A stretch of 64,000 bases of DNA from Spongiibacter marinus (GCF_016906995.1 NZ_JAFBBD010000011.1:1-64000); one strand, 5' to 3'; shown: positions 44,565 through 54,916, counted from the stretch's first letter. Notes: a model not told the origin generated them from the letters alone. A program made the numbers and translations.

Positions 44565-44754
44565 TATCCTAAATATCCGAGAAGGAAAATCGCAGCATAA
44601 CGCATCCGCGCAGGCAAATGCGCCCGAGCTGGGAGAGCGCTGCGGTTAGTTTGCGACTCGCGGTGCTGCGGCTACTTCCCAACTTTGAGTATTGCGCTAT
44701 TATCTGCAGCAACGTGCGCGCCATCCGGCGGGGGCGAGCTTTGAGGAATTCATC

Positions 44755-45471
44755 ATGCTGCGAGCGATACTCGCTATTTCGACAGTGCTGCTGGCCGCCT
44801 GTGCCAATCAGCCTTTGACCCACAACTATCAGGGTGACGTGCAGATACGTAGCCTGACGGTAGACTTTGAATCGCTCAGCGCATTGACGGAGCCAGAAGG
44901 CAAGGATCAGCGGCGCATCAACTCTTGGCAGCGCGTTTTTCAAGCCGTGGAGCGCGCTCTCGATCCGGCCGCCAGTGCTCAGCTGGATGCGCAGTTGCGC
45001 CGCTTTGAGCGCCTGATTGTTGACGGCGTGCGCGAGGTGTCAGGTGTGCCCGTGGTGGAGGCTGGGAAGTCGGAAATGGTAATGGTGTACGGTGATCACA
45101 ATGAGCTGTCGGCCATTCGCTTTGAGTACCCTGTGGACGCCGGCAGAGCCTATATGAATTTGCGCGGCTATTTGTCCTATCCCTCCAGTGATATTACCCG
45201 TGCCGGCATCGGGATTGTGGAAGGACTGGTGGTGAGAGTGTCGCCGAAGCTGTCGCTGGAAGTCGAGGGGGTGAATGGTCAGGGAGAACGCTTCTGGCAC
45301 ACCTCTGTTAACTATAATGCGCTGCGTGAGTACATCGTGAGTGAGCGCTATGTACTAGGAGTGTCGGTGGACGGCGTCAGCGATGGCGATATTTTTCTGC
45401 TGCCTCTTGGCCAGGGCGTGATTAAGGCCCTGGCCGAGTCCCTGCGTGTTGAAGCGGAAAGCGCTCACTGA
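44755..45471 (+). CDS. Putative lipoprotein of unknown function
   Basis: The 238-residue protein starts MLRAILAISTVLLAACAN, a lipoprotein signal with lipobox LAAC (Cys16); GAGG lies eight bases before this ATG, so the earlier start at 44692 is unlikely. The next residue after Cys is Ala, which predicts outer-membrane sorting. The rest is mixed alpha/beta, with YLSYPSSDITRAGIG and VRVSPKLSLEVEGVNGQGE, and no domain I know. It is convergent with ctpA. Confidence 0.75.
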   Translation: MLRAILAISTVLLAACANQPLTHNYQGDVQIRSLTVDFESLSALTEPEGKDQRRINSWQRVFQAVERALDPAASAQLDAQLRRFERLIVDGVREVSGVPVVEAGKSEMVMVYGDHNELSAIRFEYPVDAGRAYMNLRGYLSYPSSDITRAGIGIVEGLVVRVSPKLSLEVEGVNGQGERFWHTSVNYNALREYIVSERYVLGVSVDGVSDGDIFLLPLGQGVIKALAESLRVEAESAH

Positions 45472-46802
45472 GCGTTTGGCGCCTCCAGTTTTTGCCTGGC
45501 CAAACGCTGACTATTGGCCGACATAATATGCAGGCCTTTTAGCAGGTTGAGTGCCTCGTAAAGCTGGTTATCAGTGGCAGCAAGTTCGTTGGCAGCACTG
45601 TCGACAATGCGGTTGCTGCCGTTGTTTTCTTTTCCGCTTTCGTTGCCCAGGTGCCCCGCCAGGTCAGCTTCGGTAACCATTTTTTCTGCACCCAAAGATT
45701 CAATGCGAGCACGCTCGACAATAATGTCCGGCACGATGCCCTGCGCTTGTATCGAGCGGCCGCTGGGGGTGTAGTAGCGGGCAGTGGTCAGTTTTATGGC
45801 GCTGTCCTCAGCCAGTGGCAGCACGGTTTGGACCGAGCCTTTGCCAAAGCTCTGGGTGCCCAAAATAATAGCGCGGCGGTGGTCTTGCAGTGCGCCGGCA
45901 ACAATTTCCGAGGCGGAGGCCGAGCCGCCGTTTATCAGCACCACCAGAGGGGTGTCGTCGGCGTTGTTGGTGTCGCTGGCCATATAGCGACTAAAGGCGT
46001 TGGGTAGGCGCCCTTCGGTGTAGACAATAAGCCCGTCGTTTAAAAAGGTGTCGACCACTTGTACGGAAGCCTGCAGCAGGCCGCCGGGGTTGTTGCGAAG
46101 GTCCAGTACCACTCCGCGCAAGCCACTGCGGTTGGCCTTAAGTTTTGCCAGCTCGCTGCGCAGATCTTCGCCGGTGCGGCTTTGGAACTGCGAAATACGC
46201 AGATAGCCGTAGCCGGGCTGGAGCATGCGGCCGCGCACACTGGCGACGGTGATAATGTCGCGCTTCAGTTCCAGTTCTATCGGCGCTTTTACCCCCTCGC
46301 GCAGAATAGTGAGGGTGATGGGGCTGCCCTTGGGGCCGCGCATCAGTTCGATGGCCTCTTGCAGGCTAAGGCCTTTAATGGGCTGTTGGTCGATCTGGAT
46401 AATCAGGTCGCCGGGCTGAATGCCCGCCCGTTGTGCCGGCGTGTTATCGATGGGGCTAACAACTTTGACAAAGCCATTTTCCATACCCACTTCGATACCC
46501 AAGCCGCCGAACTCGCCGGTGGTGTGGGTTTGAAGGTTGTCGAAGGAGTCGGAGTCCAGGTAGTCGGAGTGCGGGTCCAGGCCGCTGAGCATGCCGCGAA
46601 TGGCATTTTCCAATAACGTTTCGTCGTCCACCTCTTCGACATAGCTACGGCGAATTTGGTTGAAAACGTCGGCAAAATTTCGCAGCGCCTGAAGGGGCAA
46701 CTCGCCTTGCGCGCTGTGTGGCGAGGCGGGTGCCTCGGCCAGACAAAAGGGAGAGAGCAGAGCAAGGTTGAGCACGGCGGCTCGACTAAGATGACGCAGC
46801 AT
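45465..46802 (-). CDS. S41 family C-terminal processing peptidase
   Basis: This periplasmic tail-specific serine protease (445 residues) has a signal peptide (MLRHLSRAAVLNLALLSPF, then CLAEA), a PDZ domain (about 85-165; GGLGIEVGME) and the S41 core with the catalytic Ser in GSASASEIVAGAL (about 297) and Lys in TQSFGKGSVQT (about 322). Family members trim or degrade envelope proteins. An upstream start at 46868 would add 22 residues before the signal peptide and is unlikely. It lies downstream of envC and gpmI on the same strand, a common gammaproteobacterial order. Confidence 0.94.
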   Translation of the reverse strand: MLRHLSRAAVLNLALLSPFCLAEAPASPHSAQGELPLQALRNFADVFNQIRRSYVEEVDDETLLENAIRGMLSGLDPHSDYLDSDSFDNLQTHTTGEFGGLGIEVGMENGFVKVVSPIDNTPAQRAGIQPGDLIIQIDQQPIKGLSLQEAIELMRGPKGSPITLTILREGVKAPIELELKRDIITVASVRGRMLQPGYGYLRISQFQSRTGEDLRSELAKLKANRSGLRGVVLDLRNNPGGLLQASVQVVDTFLNDGLIVYTEGRLPNAFSRYMASDTNNADDTPLVVLINGGSASASEIVAGALQDHRRAIILGTQSFGKGSVQTVLPLAEDSAIKLTTARYYTPSGRSIQAQGIVPDIIVERARIESLGAEKMVTEADLAGHLGNESGKENNGSNRIVDSAANELAATDNQLYEALNLLKGLHIMSANSQRLARQKLEAPNAQ

Positions 46803-46921
46803 TATCAGCTTCCCGATACAACATGCGGCGGGGCGTCCTGCGCCCGCCGACAGAAACAAAGCACCCATTGTAGCCAGCTTTGTCGGGATTTGTCGCTACC
46901 TCTAAATGTGGGCTGCCGCGT

Positions 46922-48082
46922 TCAGCGGCACCAGCGGGCGGGGTCAGTAGGGCGGCCCTTGTGGCGAATCTCAAAATACAGTCCGCTGCGCCGCTGACCG
47001 CCACTGTTGCCGAGCGTGGCAATCGCCTCGCCACCGCGCACCCAGTCGCCTTCCTGGCGGAGCAGACTCTGGTTGTGAGCATAGAGGCTCATATAATCAT
47101 TGCCATGGTCGACAATAATCAGTAGGCCGGCCCCACGCAGCCAGTCGGCGTAGACAACGCGGCCATTGTGGATGGTGCGCACCGGGCTGCCCTCTTCACC
47201 GGCAATTTGCACTCCCTGCCACCGTACCGCGCTGCCTTGGCGCGGCGCGCCGTAACGATTCAGCCGCTTACCGGCAACAGGCCAGGGCATGGCACCGCGC
47301 ATTTGTTTGAAGGGGCGGTAGCTCGATGGAATGGCGATATCGGTAATTTCGCGCTCAATTGCCGAGAGGATGCTCTCCAGGCTCTTGCGTTGCTTGTCCA
47401 GCGAGCCAATGCTGCTCTGTTGCTGTTTCAGCTCCTGGTCGAGTTTCGCGACACTGCGCTGGCGGCGTTGCTGCTGAACTTCCAGTTGCTGGCGCTGCTG
47501 GGCCAGCTGGCGTTCTGTGGCGCTAAGTGCCTCGGTTTGCGCGCTGATTTCGGGGATCAGCGCGTTGAGGGCAGTGAGTGTTTCGCGATAGCTGTCGAGC
47601 TGTTGGCTGCGGGCGGCATTGAAATAGTCGTAGTAGGTGATCAGCCGACTGAGCGATTGAGGGTCTTCCTGATTGAGCAGCATTTTGATCTGCCGCTCTT
47701 GCCCCAAGGTGTACGCACTGCGAATTTGCTCTGCAATCAGTGCTTTTTGCTGGCTTTGGCGCTGGCGCAGGGTTTGTTGTTCGCCCTGAAGGGCGGTCAA
47801 TTTGCTCTGGCGGCGGTCGCGCTCTGCGCGAGTGCTGTGCAGTTTAGCCGCGATTTTGCCGATCTCGACCTCAACCTCGCGAAGCTCCCGCGCGGCACGA
47901 CTACGTTCTTTCTGGGTACTGCCAAGCTGTTTTTTCAGCGAATGAAGCTGCTGGCTGAGGTCTTTCAGCTGTTGGCGGGTGGCGGCTTCATCCTCAGCAA
48001 GGCTGGTACTGGCCAGCAGGCCAGCGAACAGCAGGACGATGAACGGCATCCCTAGATGTGCCAGTTTGCTGCTAATTCGCAA
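46922..48082 (-). CDS. envC: EnvC-like murein hydrolase activator
   Basis: EnvC activates the amidases AmiA and AmiB at the division septum. The 386-residue protein has a signal peptide, a long coiled coil (about 33-255, rich in Gln, Arg and Leu) and a C-terminal LytM/M23 domain (about 275-380; GVQIAGEEGSPVRTIHNGRVVYADW). The zinc ligands of active M23 peptidases (HxxxD) are replaced by RWQGVQI, as in EnvC-type regulators. It lies four bases from gpmI. Confidence 0.9.
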   Translation of the reverse strand: MRISSKLAHLGMPFIVLLFAGLLASTSLAEDEAATRQQLKDLSQQLHSLKKQLGSTQKERSRAARELREVEVEIGKIAAKLHSTRAERDRRQSKLTALQGEQQTLRQRQSQQKALIAEQIRSAYTLGQERQIKMLLNQEDPQSLSRLITYYDYFNAARSQQLDSYRETLTALNALIPEISAQTEALSATERQLAQQRQQLEVQQQRRQRSVAKLDQELKQQQSSIGSLDKQRKSLESILSAIEREITDIAIPSSYRPFKQMRGAMPWPVAGKRLNRYGAPRQGSAVRWQGVQIAGEEGSPVRTIHNGRVVYADWLRGAGLLIIVDHGNDYMSLYAHNQSLLRQEGDWVRGGEAIATLGNSGGQRRSGLYFEIRHKGRPTDPARWCR

Positions 48083-48086
48083 TTCC

Positions 48087-49655
48087 TCAGTGGCTGATCA
48101 GGTTCTTGCCGGTCATTTCTTCCGGCTGAGCAATGCCCAGCAGCGCGACCATCGTCGGTGCGATATCAGCGAGGCGCCCGCCTTCGGCTGTCAGGGTTGC
48201 GGTGTCGTCGCCCACGTACACCAGCGGCACCAACTCGGTGGTGTGCTGAGTGTGTGGTTGGTCGGCGTCGTAGTCGAGCATTTGCTCACAGTTGCCGTGG
48301 TCCGCGGTAATCAAGCAGTGGCCACCGACCTCACGAACGGCATCGGTCACCTGTTTAATGCAGTCGTCCAGTGCTTCCACGGCTTTTACGGCGGCGTCGA
48401 AAACGCCGGTATGGCCCACCATATCGCCGTTGGCATAGTTGCAGATAATCGCATCGTAGCTGCCGCTGCGTATGGCCGCGACCAGCTCTTCAGTGACTTC
48501 CGGGGCGCTCATTTCCGGCTTTAAGTCGTAGGTGGCAACGTCGGGGGAGTTGATCAGCTTGCGCTCTTCACCCTGATAGAGTGCTTCGCGGCCGCCACTG
48601 AAGAAAAACGTAACGTGGGCATATTTTTCAGTTTCGGCGATCCGCAGCTGTGTCTTGCCGTGTTTCTCCAGCAGTTCACCGAGGCTGTTTTGGATATTCT
48701 CCGGCGGGTAGGCCACGGGGGCGTCGATACTGTCGGCGTATTCGGTGGTCATGACAAAGCCGGCAAGCGCCGGGCGAACCCGGCGCTCAAAGCCATCGAA
48801 ATCGTTTTCCACAAACGCGCGAGTAATTTCACGAGCGCGGTCGGCACGGAAGTTCATAAAGATGACGGTATCGCCATCGGCAATGGCGGCGCTGTCCTGG
48901 CCCTCGGCTTGAATAACGCTGGCGGCGACAAATTCATCGTTTTCGTCGCGAGTATAGGCGGCGCTCAGGGCGTCTTGGCTAGTGCTGTAGCGGTGCTCGG
49001 CCTCTGCTTCGGTCAGCAGGCGATAGGCTTTTTCAACGCGGTCCCAGCGGTTGTCGCGATCCATGGCGTAGTAGCGGCCGATCATTGACGCCAGCCTGCC
49101 ACAGCCGAGTTCGGCAAATTTGGCGTCGACTTTTTCCAGCGAGGCCTGGGCGCTGCGTGGCGGTGTGTCGCGGCCGTCTAGAAAGGCGTGTACATACACT
49201 TTTTTGGCGCCGCGTTGAGCGGCCATATCGATCATTGCCAGTATATGGTTTTCGTGGCTGTGGACGCCGCCCGGGGATAGCAGGCCGAAAATGTGCACGG
49301 CTTTATCAGCGGCGACCGCTTTGTCGATATTGGCTTTGTAAACGTCGTTGTCGAAGAAACTGCCATCGGCAATTTCTTTGTCAATGCGGGTAATATTTTG
49401 GTAGATGATGCGGCCTGCCCCCAGGCTCATGTGGCCGACTTCCGAATTGCCCATTTGGCCGTCTGGCAAACCAACATCCAGCCCTGAGCCTGAGATCAGG
49501 GTGTGCGGCTGGTTTTTCCACAGTGCGTCCCAATTGGGCGTATTGGCGTGGTAAATGGCGTTGTCCTGCGGTGCTTCCCGGTAGCCGAAGCCATCCAGAA
49601 TAATCAGAACGACGGGTTGTTTTACCTGTGGGTCAGCCATGCGTAGAAAATCCAT
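48087..49655 (-). CDS. gpmI: 2,3-bisphosphoglycerate-independent phosphoglycerate mutase
   Basis: GpmI interconverts 3- and 2-phosphoglycerate, using two Mn ions. The 522-residue protein has [11 protein letters not shown] (metal Asp, about 22), the phosphoserine nucleophile in [14 protein letters not shown] (about 72), the DGRDTPP motif (about 164) and the C-terminal metal sites in [10 protein letters not shown] and [10 protein letters not shown]. The start could also be ATG 49640, which gives an N-terminus closer to homologues. Confidence 0.96.
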   Translation of the reverse strand: MDFLRMADPQVKQPVVLIILDGFGYREAPQDNAIYHANTPNWDALWKNQPHTLISGSGLDVGLPDGQMGNSEVGHMSLGAGRIIYQNITRIDKEIADGSFFDNDVYKANIDKAVAADKAVHIFGLLSPGGVHSHENHILAMIDMAAQRGAKKVYVHAFLDGRDTPPRSAQASLEKVDAKFAELGCGRLASMIGRYYAMDRDNRWDRVEKAYRLLTEAEAEHRYSTSQDALSAAYTRDENDEFVAASVIQAEGQDSAAIADGDTVIFMNFRADRAREITRAFVENDFDGFERRVRPALAGFVMTTEYADSIDAPVAYPPENIQNSLGELLEKHGKTQLRIAETEKYAHVTFFFSGGREALYQGEERKLINSPDVATYDLKPEMSAPEVTEELVAAIRSGSYDAIICNYANGDMVGHTGVFDAAVKAVEALDDCIKQVTDAVREVGGHCLITADHGNCEQMLDYDADQPHTQHTTELVPLVYVGDDTATLTAEGGRLADIAPTMVALLGIAQPEEMTGKNLISH

Positions 49656-49851
49656 TCTTAAGTCGTTGAGGTCTCATCGCCGCTCGCGTGTAGCGCGGTG
49701 AAAACGAAATAAGGCATTGTAACTTTTCCTTTGGGAGGCGGCCACGCTTGGCGTGGTGAGAATTCCCGTTTAGCGGTGTATACTCTGGCCTTTTCGCGCG
49801 CCGGCCTACGGCTTTTTTGACGATGTTCACACGAGTGATTCGAGAGAATTC

Positions 49852-50268
49852 ATGGAAAAACTGATTTTATTTATCGCTGAACAGTGGCTGCTGGTAGCTG
49901 CCCTGCTGTCGTGCCTTATGCTATTGAGCTTTCACGAGTCACGCCGAGCAGGTCGCGCGTTGACGCCACAGCAGGTGGTGAACCTCGTTAATCAAGAAAA
50001 GGCCTTGATGATCGACCTGCGCGACAAGGCTGAGTACAACAAGGGCCACATTTTAGATGCGGTGAGCCTGCCCTTTGCCAAGTTGGACAAGGAGATTGAC
50101 CGCGTCGCGGGTGACAAGGAGCAGCCCTTGGTGTTGATCTGCAAATTGGGTCAGCACTCCAGTGCGGCAGGTAAAAAGCTGGCGGCGCTGGGCTACAGCA
50201 ATGTGCACCGTTTAAAAGGTGGTGTTAGCGAATGGCAGGCACTGCAGATGCCGCTGGTGAAAGGCTAA
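49852..50268 (+). CDS. Membrane-anchored rhodanese-like protein
   Basis: The 138-residue protein has one N-terminal membrane helix (about residues 8-26) and a rhodanese domain (about 38-135) with DLRDKAEYNKGHI and the active-site Cys in LICKLGQHSS (about 87). Rhodaneses carry persulfide sulfur; the exact role of this short, anchored form is not known. A TATACT -10 box lies at 49779-49784. It heads a run with grxC, secB and trmL, conserved in many gammaproteobacteria. Confidence 0.88.
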   Translation: MEKLILFIAEQWLLVAALLSCLMLLSFHESRRAGRALTPQQVVNLVNQEKALMIDLRDKAEYNKGHILDAVSLPFAKLDKEIDRVAGDKEQPLVLICKLGQHSSAAGKKLAALGYSNVHRLKGGVSEWQALQMPLVKG

Positions 50269-50274
50269 GGGCTT

Positions 50275-50532
50275 ATGGCGAAGGTCACTATTTATACCAC
50301 TCGCTTTTGCCCTTTCTGTGTGCGCGCCAAGCACTTGCTTGAGCACAAACAGGTTGCCTACGACGAAGTGCCGGTAGACGGCCGCAGCGACCTGCGCCAA
50401 GAATTGTTGTCCCGTACGGGGCAGCGCACAGTGCCGCAGATATGGGTGGGTGAAACCCATGTTGGCGGTTGTGACGAGCTGTTTGCGCTGGAGCGTGGCG
50501 GCAAGCTGGATCGCCTGTTGGCAGCCAGTTAA
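50275..50532 (+). CDS. grxC: Glutaredoxin 3
   Basis: This 85-residue glutaredoxin has the dithiol active site FCPFCVRAK (Cys12/Cys15), the cis-Pro TVPQIWV (about 58) and the GGCDEL glutathione-binding turn (about 67). It reduces disulfides with glutathione in the cytoplasm. It lies six bases after the rhodanese gene. Confidence 0.95.
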   Translation: MAKVTIYTTRFCPFCVRAKHLLEHKQVAYDEVPVDGRSDLRQELLSRTGQRTVPQIWVGETHVGGCDELFALERGGKLDRLLAAS

Positions 50533-50570
50533 ATAACGAAAATTTACCTATCAGGAGTCGAGACCCGACA

Positions 50571-51056
50571 ATGGCTGAACAAGAAAACGCCCAAGCACAA
50601 GACAATACGCCCAAGTTCGCATTGCAGCGCATTTACATAAAAGATGCTTCCTTTGAGTCGCCGTCCAGCCCTGTGGTGTTCACCAAAAGCTGGAAGCCGA
50701 AAATGCACGTGGACCTCAACACGCGCAGCCAGCCCGTGGGTGAAAACAGCTATGAAGTGACGCTGACGGTGACAGTGACTGCCAAGCTGGAAGAAGACGA
50801 GACCGCGTTTTTGGTTGAAGTGCAGCAGGCTGGCCTGTTTGTCGCAGAGGGCATTGAAGGTGAGGCGCTGCGCCAGCTGCTGGGCATAGCCTGTCCGAAT
50901 ATGCTATTCCCCTACGTGCGTGAGTCTGTTGATGCGCTGGCAGTAAAAGGCGGTTTCCCGGCGCTGGCACTGCAGCCGGTGAATTTTGAGGCGCTTTACC
51001 GCCAGGCCAAAGCGCAGGCGGATGAAAAAGCTGCCGCTGAAGAGACCACTCACTAA
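50571..51056 (+). CDS. secB: Protein-export chaperone SecB
   Basis: SecB holds unfolded preproteins and delivers them to SecA. The 161-residue protein has FALQRIYIKDASFESPSSP near the N-terminus, LEVTVT-like strands (EVTLTVTVTAK), FLVEVQQAGLF and the C-terminal LLGIACPNMLFPYVRE, then FPALALQPVNFEALY. It has normal length and order. GGAG precedes the ATG. Confidence 0.97.
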   Translation: MAEQENAQAQDNTPKFALQRIYIKDASFESPSSPVVFTKSWKPKMHVDLNTRSQPVGENSYEVTLTVTVTAKLEEDETAFLVEVQQAGLFVAEGIEGEALRQLLGIACPNMLFPYVRESVDALAVKGGFPALALQPVNFEALYRQAKAQADEKAAAEETTH

Positions 51057-51146
51057 ACTCTCTGCATATCAGCCGCGCTCCCTGCGCGGCGAGGCCGGGA
51101 TGTCTGTCTCGGCCTGTTTCTTTCCTGCTGCTGTGGTGAATGCGCC

Positions 51147-51614
51147 ATGTTCCATATTGCTTTGCACGAACCCAAGATCGCGCCGAATACCGGCAATATC
51201 ATTCGCTTGGTGGCGAACAACGGCTGCCATCTGCATTTGATCGAGCCCATGGGCTTTGACTTGGAAGAGAAAAAACTGCGGCGTGCGGGCTTGGATTACA
51301 GCGACATGGCGCGGGTTAGCCGCCACGCCGACTATGCCGCGTTTTGCCAGGCGGTGGCGGGGCAACGCATTTTTGCGTTGACGACCAAGGGGCAGCGCAA
51401 CTATGCCGAGGTGGCATTCCAGCCCGGCGATGTGTTGCTGTTCGGTTCTGAAACAGCGGGCCTGCCCGCTGAGATTCGCGATGAACTCGGTCCGGATCAC
51501 TGCCTGCGGGTGCCCATGATGGAGGGCGCGCGCAGCTTAAATCTGTCAAATACGGTGGCTCTGGTCAGCTATGAAGCATGGCGCCAGCAGGGGTTTGCCG
51601 GCGCGCTTCGGTAG
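51147..51614 (+). CDS. trmL: tRNA (cytidine(34)-2'-O)-methyltransferase TrmL
   Basis: TrmL methylates the wobble ribose of leucine tRNAs. The 155-residue SPOUT protein has [15 protein letters not shown] (about residue 6), [11 protein letters not shown] (about 95) and the knot segment [19 protein letters not shown] (about 119-137). Length matches the family. Confidence 0.96.
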   Translation: MFHIALHEPKIAPNTGNIIRLVANNGCHLHLIEPMGFDLEEKKLRRAGLDYSDMARVSRHADYAAFCQAVAGQRIFALTTKGQRNYAEVAFQPGDVLLFGSETAGLPAEIRDELGPDHCLRVPMMEGARSLNLSNTVALVSYEAWRQQGFAGALR

Positions 51615-51634
51615 CGGTATTGCGCTAGCCAGGA

Positions 51635-53053
51635 CTACTCGTCCTCATCGCCACCCATATCCAGTTCTTTGATTTTGCGGGTGAGGGTGTTGCGCCCCCA
51701 GCCGAGTAAGTTGGCGGCATCGCGACGTCGGCCGTGGGTGTGCTTGAGCGCCGTTTCGATCATGATTCGCTCAAACTCCGGTACCGCGCGATCCAGCAGC
51801 TTATCCCTGCCCAGTAGTAATTCTTGGTCGGCCCAGCGGCGTAAATTCTCCTGCCAGTTAGCCGCGGGCGCCGCTTCGCTGTCGCTGTGCTCCAGCAATT
51901 CGGGGGGCAGGTCATTAAGGTGAATCTCCCGCCCCGATGCCATCACCGTTAGCCAGCGGCAGGTGTTCTCCAATTGCCGAACGTTGCCGGGCCAATCGAG
52001 TTGGCTGAGGTATTCCTCGGTGTCGGGCAGCAGGCGCTTGGGCTCCACATTGAGTTCATTGCCGGCAATGGTAAAGAAGTGCTGCATCAGCTTGGGGATG
52101 TCTTCCCGGCGCTCGGCAAGTTTGGGGAGGTGGATGCGGATAACGTTTAGGCGATGAAATAAATCCTCGCGGAAGCTGTTGTCTTGCACCAGCTTTTCAA
52201 GGTTTTGGTGGGTGGCTGCGATAATGCGAACATCGACTTTCACCGGGGTATGCCCCCCCACGCGGTAGAACTCACTGTCGGCGAGTACCCGCAACAGGCG
52301 GGTTTGGGTTTCGGCGGGCATATCGCCTATTTCGTCCAGAAAAAGCGTACCGCCATCGGCCTGCTCAAAGCGTCCGCGACGCTGGGCTGTGGCGCCGGTG
52401 AAGGCCCCTTTTTCGTGGCCAAAGAGTTCCGACTCCATCAGGTCCTTGGGGATCGCAGCCATATTCAGCGCGATAAAAGGTTTGCTGGCCCTCGGGCTGT
52501 GGCGGTGGAGGGCCTGGGCGACAAGCTCTTTACCGGTACCGGATTCGCCGTTAATCAGTACCGTGATATTGGACTGGGACAAGCGGCCAATGGCGCGAAA
52601 CACCTCCTGCATCGCGGGTGCTTCGCCGATAATTTCGGTGCTCTCCAGCGGCACTTCCTCGGGCAGTACCGGGCGGTTTTTATTGGCGTGTTGCAGGGCG
52701 CGCTGGGTTGTTGCCAATACCTCGTCGACGTCAAAGGGTTTGGGCAGATATTCAAAGGCGCCTCCTTGATAGGAGGCAACGGCGCTATCCAAATCTGAAT
52801 GGGCCGTGGTAATAATCACCGGCAAACCGGGGTGGATGTCGCTGATGCGCGACAGCAGTTTTAAGCCATCGATACCCGGCATGCGGATGTCGCTGATAAC
52901 CGCGTCGGGCACCCCCGACTCCAGCTGAGCAAGCAGGGCATCGCCATTTTCGAAACTGCGGGTTTCAATGCCGGCCTGGTTGAGGGCTTTTTCGAGTACC
53001 CAGCGAATCGATTTGTCGTCGTCGGCAATCCATACGGTGTTGCTATAGCTCAT
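51635..53053 (-). CDS. ntrC: Nitrogen regulation response regulator NtrC
   Basis: NtrC activates sigma-54 promoters when nitrogen is short. The 472-residue protein has a receiver domain with phospho-Asp in VISDIRMPGIDG (about 54), an AAA+ domain with Walker A GESGTGKE (about 169), the sigma-54 contact loop EKGAFTGA (about 216) and FLDEIGDM, and a Fis-type helix-turn-helix (LLGWGRNTLTRKIKEL). The start MSYSNTVW overlaps the ntrB stop as ATGA, so an earlier start at 53113 is rejected. It probably acts at the sites upstream of glnA. Confidence 0.97.
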   Translation of the reverse strand: MSYSNTVWIADDDKSIRWVLEKALNQAGIETRSFENGDALLAQLESGVPDAVISDIRMPGIDGLKLLSRISDIHPGLPVIITTAHSDLDSAVASYQGGAFEYLPKPFDVDEVLATTQRALQHANKNRPVLPEEVPLESTEIIGEAPAMQEVFRAIGRLSQSNITVLINGESGTGKELVAQALHRHSPRASKPFIALNMAAIPKDLMESELFGHEKGAFTGATAQRRGRFEQADGGTLFLDEIGDMPAETQTRLLRVLADSEFYRVGGHTPVKVDVRIIAATHQNLEKLVQDNSFREDLFHRLNVIRIHLPKLAERREDIPKLMQHFFTIAGNELNVEPKRLLPDTEEYLSQLDWPGNVRQLENTCRWLTVMASGREIHLNDLPPELLEHSDSEAAPAANWQENLRRWADQELLLGRDKLLDRAVPEFERIMIETALKHTHGRRRDAANLLGWGRNTLTRKIKELDMGGDEDE

Positions 53054-54153
53054 CGGTTTTGCTCCACGGGTATAAACAGCGAAAACTCCGTGCGACCGGG
53101 TTCGCTGTGGCATTCAATAAGGCCTTGGTGATGGTTGAGAATGGACTGTGAGATCGACAGTCCAAGCCCAGAGCCGTCGGCGCGGCCGCTGATCATTGGC
53201 AGGAATATCGACGGTGCCAGGTCTTCGGGTATGCCCGGGCCGTTATCGATAATGTCCACGCGGCACACCAGTCGGTGGCGGTGAGAGCCAATGGTAAATT
53301 GGCGCAGCGTTCTGCTGCGCAGGGTAATTTGTGCGCCGCCTTCAGGAGGGGATTGTTTCAGTGCCTGAAGGGCGTTGCGGACGATGTTGAGTACCGCCTG
53401 AATTAATTGCTCGCGATCGCCAATGATGTCCGGGATGCTGGGGTCGTAATCGCGGATGATGCTTAACTCCTCGCCTCCCTCAACTTCCACTAGCTGGCGC
53501 ACGCGCTCCAGCACTTCATGGATATTGGTGGGCAGCTGGTTGGGCATCTTATTGGGCCCCAGCATATTGTCGACCAGGTTTCGCAGGCGGTCGGCCTCTT
53601 CGATAATGATATTGGTGTAATCGTGCAGGCGCGGGTCGTCGAGTTCGCGTGCCAGCAGCTGCGCCGCACCGCGCAAGCCGCCGAGCGGATTTTTCACTTC
53701 GTGGGCAATGCCGCGCAGCAGCGCTTTGCTGTTTTGCTGGGAAGATAGCAGGCCTTCTTCGCGACTGATGCGAAGCAGTCGATCCAGCGGCTGCAGCTCG
53801 ATGATAAGAGACGTTCGCGGGTGTTCCACGATCGGCGTTACCGCATAGTCCACCGTGATCTCGTCGCCGGAGCGCAGGGTTAATACTGTTTCCCGTTTAG
53901 TGAACGCCTCGCGGTTGTTGATGGCGTCCAGCAGTTTCACGACGGTGTCTTCGTCTTCGTGAAAAAGGTGGGTGATGGCCTCGCCGTGGATGCGCTGGTC
54001 AGACACCGCCAGCAGCGACTCTGCCGCCGGGTTGATATAACTCACGGTGAGGTTGGGCTCGACCAGTAGGATCGCCGTTTTCAGGTTGTCGAGTATGTGG
54101 TGGTGCAAATTCGCTGGGGGCATGGGCTCGCCACTGTCTTCATTATGGTTCAT
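53050..54153 (-). CDS. ntrB: Nitrogen regulation sensor kinase NtrB
   Basis: NtrB phosphorylates or dephosphorylates NtrC under control of PII. The 367-residue cytoplasmic kinase has a PAS domain (about 20-130), the phospho-His motif GIAHEVKNPLGGLRGAAQ (about 150), the N-box NIVRNALQAL, DNGPGIPEDL and the G-box GRADGSGLGLSI. It has no membrane segment, as expected. It is coupled to ntrC by a four-base overlap. Confidence 0.97.
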   Translation of the reverse strand: MNHNEDSGEPMPPANLHHHILDNLKTAILLVEPNLTVSYINPAAESLLAVSDQRIHGEAITHLFHEDEDTVVKLLDAINNREAFTKRETVLTLRSGDEITVDYAVTPIVEHPRTSLIIELQPLDRLLRISREEGLLSSQQNSKALLRGIAHEVKNPLGGLRGAAQLLARELDDPRLHDYTNIIIEEADRLRNLVDNMLGPNKMPNQLPTNIHEVLERVRQLVEVEGGEELSIIRDYDPSIPDIIGDREQLIQAVLNIVRNALQALKQSPPEGGAQITLRSRTLRQFTIGSHRHRLVCRVDIIDNGPGIPEDLAPSIFLPMISGRADGSGLGLSISQSILNHHQGLIECHSEPGRTEFSLFIPVEQNR

Positions 54154-54341
54154 TGCAAAGCAATAATTAGGCCAGTGCCCCGGAATGGGGGCGTTGTTAT
54201 TGAGTGGGCGCTAATTGGGCGTTGTATATGGCGTGGCGCGGTGCTGCGCCGCTGGGGCTGGCCCCGCGATGGCGCGCTCGACCGCCGCTATTGTCTTAGT
54301 GTGCACCAATTTGGTGCTTTGTGTATAGCTTGGCTGGAGGG

Positions 54342-54842
54342 TCAGTTGTTTGGCCAGTGGGCCACGACTGAAACAGTGTCTCGACTCAGCTTTTCCCCGT
54401 TTGGGCCGAGGACTTCTGCGCTGATTTGGTGCCGGCCGCGGTTCAGGCGCTCAATGCGTGCAGAGGTGGCGCTTCCCCGGCTAAGGGTTTTGCCATTGAC
54501 GGCGATGCGCAGGCTCTCGTCGCCGCGCAGGGGGCGCTCGAGTTTTACATTAACGGTGGTGGGAATGCGGCCATTGGGGAATACCTGGCCGTCGCGCGGC
54601 TGGATGATTTGTACCTTGACTGAGGCCGGTACGGGGGTGGCATGGCGGTCCAGCTTGGCCGGTGGTGGCGGCGACACAGCCGGCGTGGTGTTTACCGGGG
54701 GTAGATCGACCGGGCTGCCGCCGTCGCGGGGAGAGTCGCTGTAAACGGTGCGGCCCTGTTCGTCGGTATGACGATAGATTTCTGCATGCAGTGGGCTGCA
54801 GAGCACGCTCGCTACGCAAATAAGGCTCAGCAGACGATACAT
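54342..54842 (-). CDS. DUF4124 domain-containing secreted protein
   Basis: The 166-residue protein has a signal peptide (ending LHAE, about 21) and a DUF4124 segment, IYRHTDEQGRTVYSDSPRDGG (split as IYRHTDEQG and TVYSDSP), at about 22-42. A Pro-rich linker (about 46-66) leads to a beta-rich domain (about 72-160) with LERPLRGDESLRIAVNGK, resembling an Ig-like fold. Function is unknown. The gene is commonly found between glnA and ntrB in gammaproteobacteria. Confidence 0.85.
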   Translation of the reverse strand: MYRLLSLICVASVLCSPLHAEIYRHTDEQGRTVYSDSPRDGGSPVDLPPVNTTPAVSPPPPAKLDRHATPVPASVKVQIIQPRDGQVFPNGRIPTTVNVKLERPLRGDESLRIAVNGKTLSRGSATSARIERLNRGRHQISAEVLGPNGEKLSRDTVSVVAHWPNN

Positions 54843-54916
54843 AAAAAGCCCTCGCTATCACTTTTCTGTAGTGTGCGACGAGTTGATAGGCGCGGCAAGG
54901 TTTAAAAAATGACAGG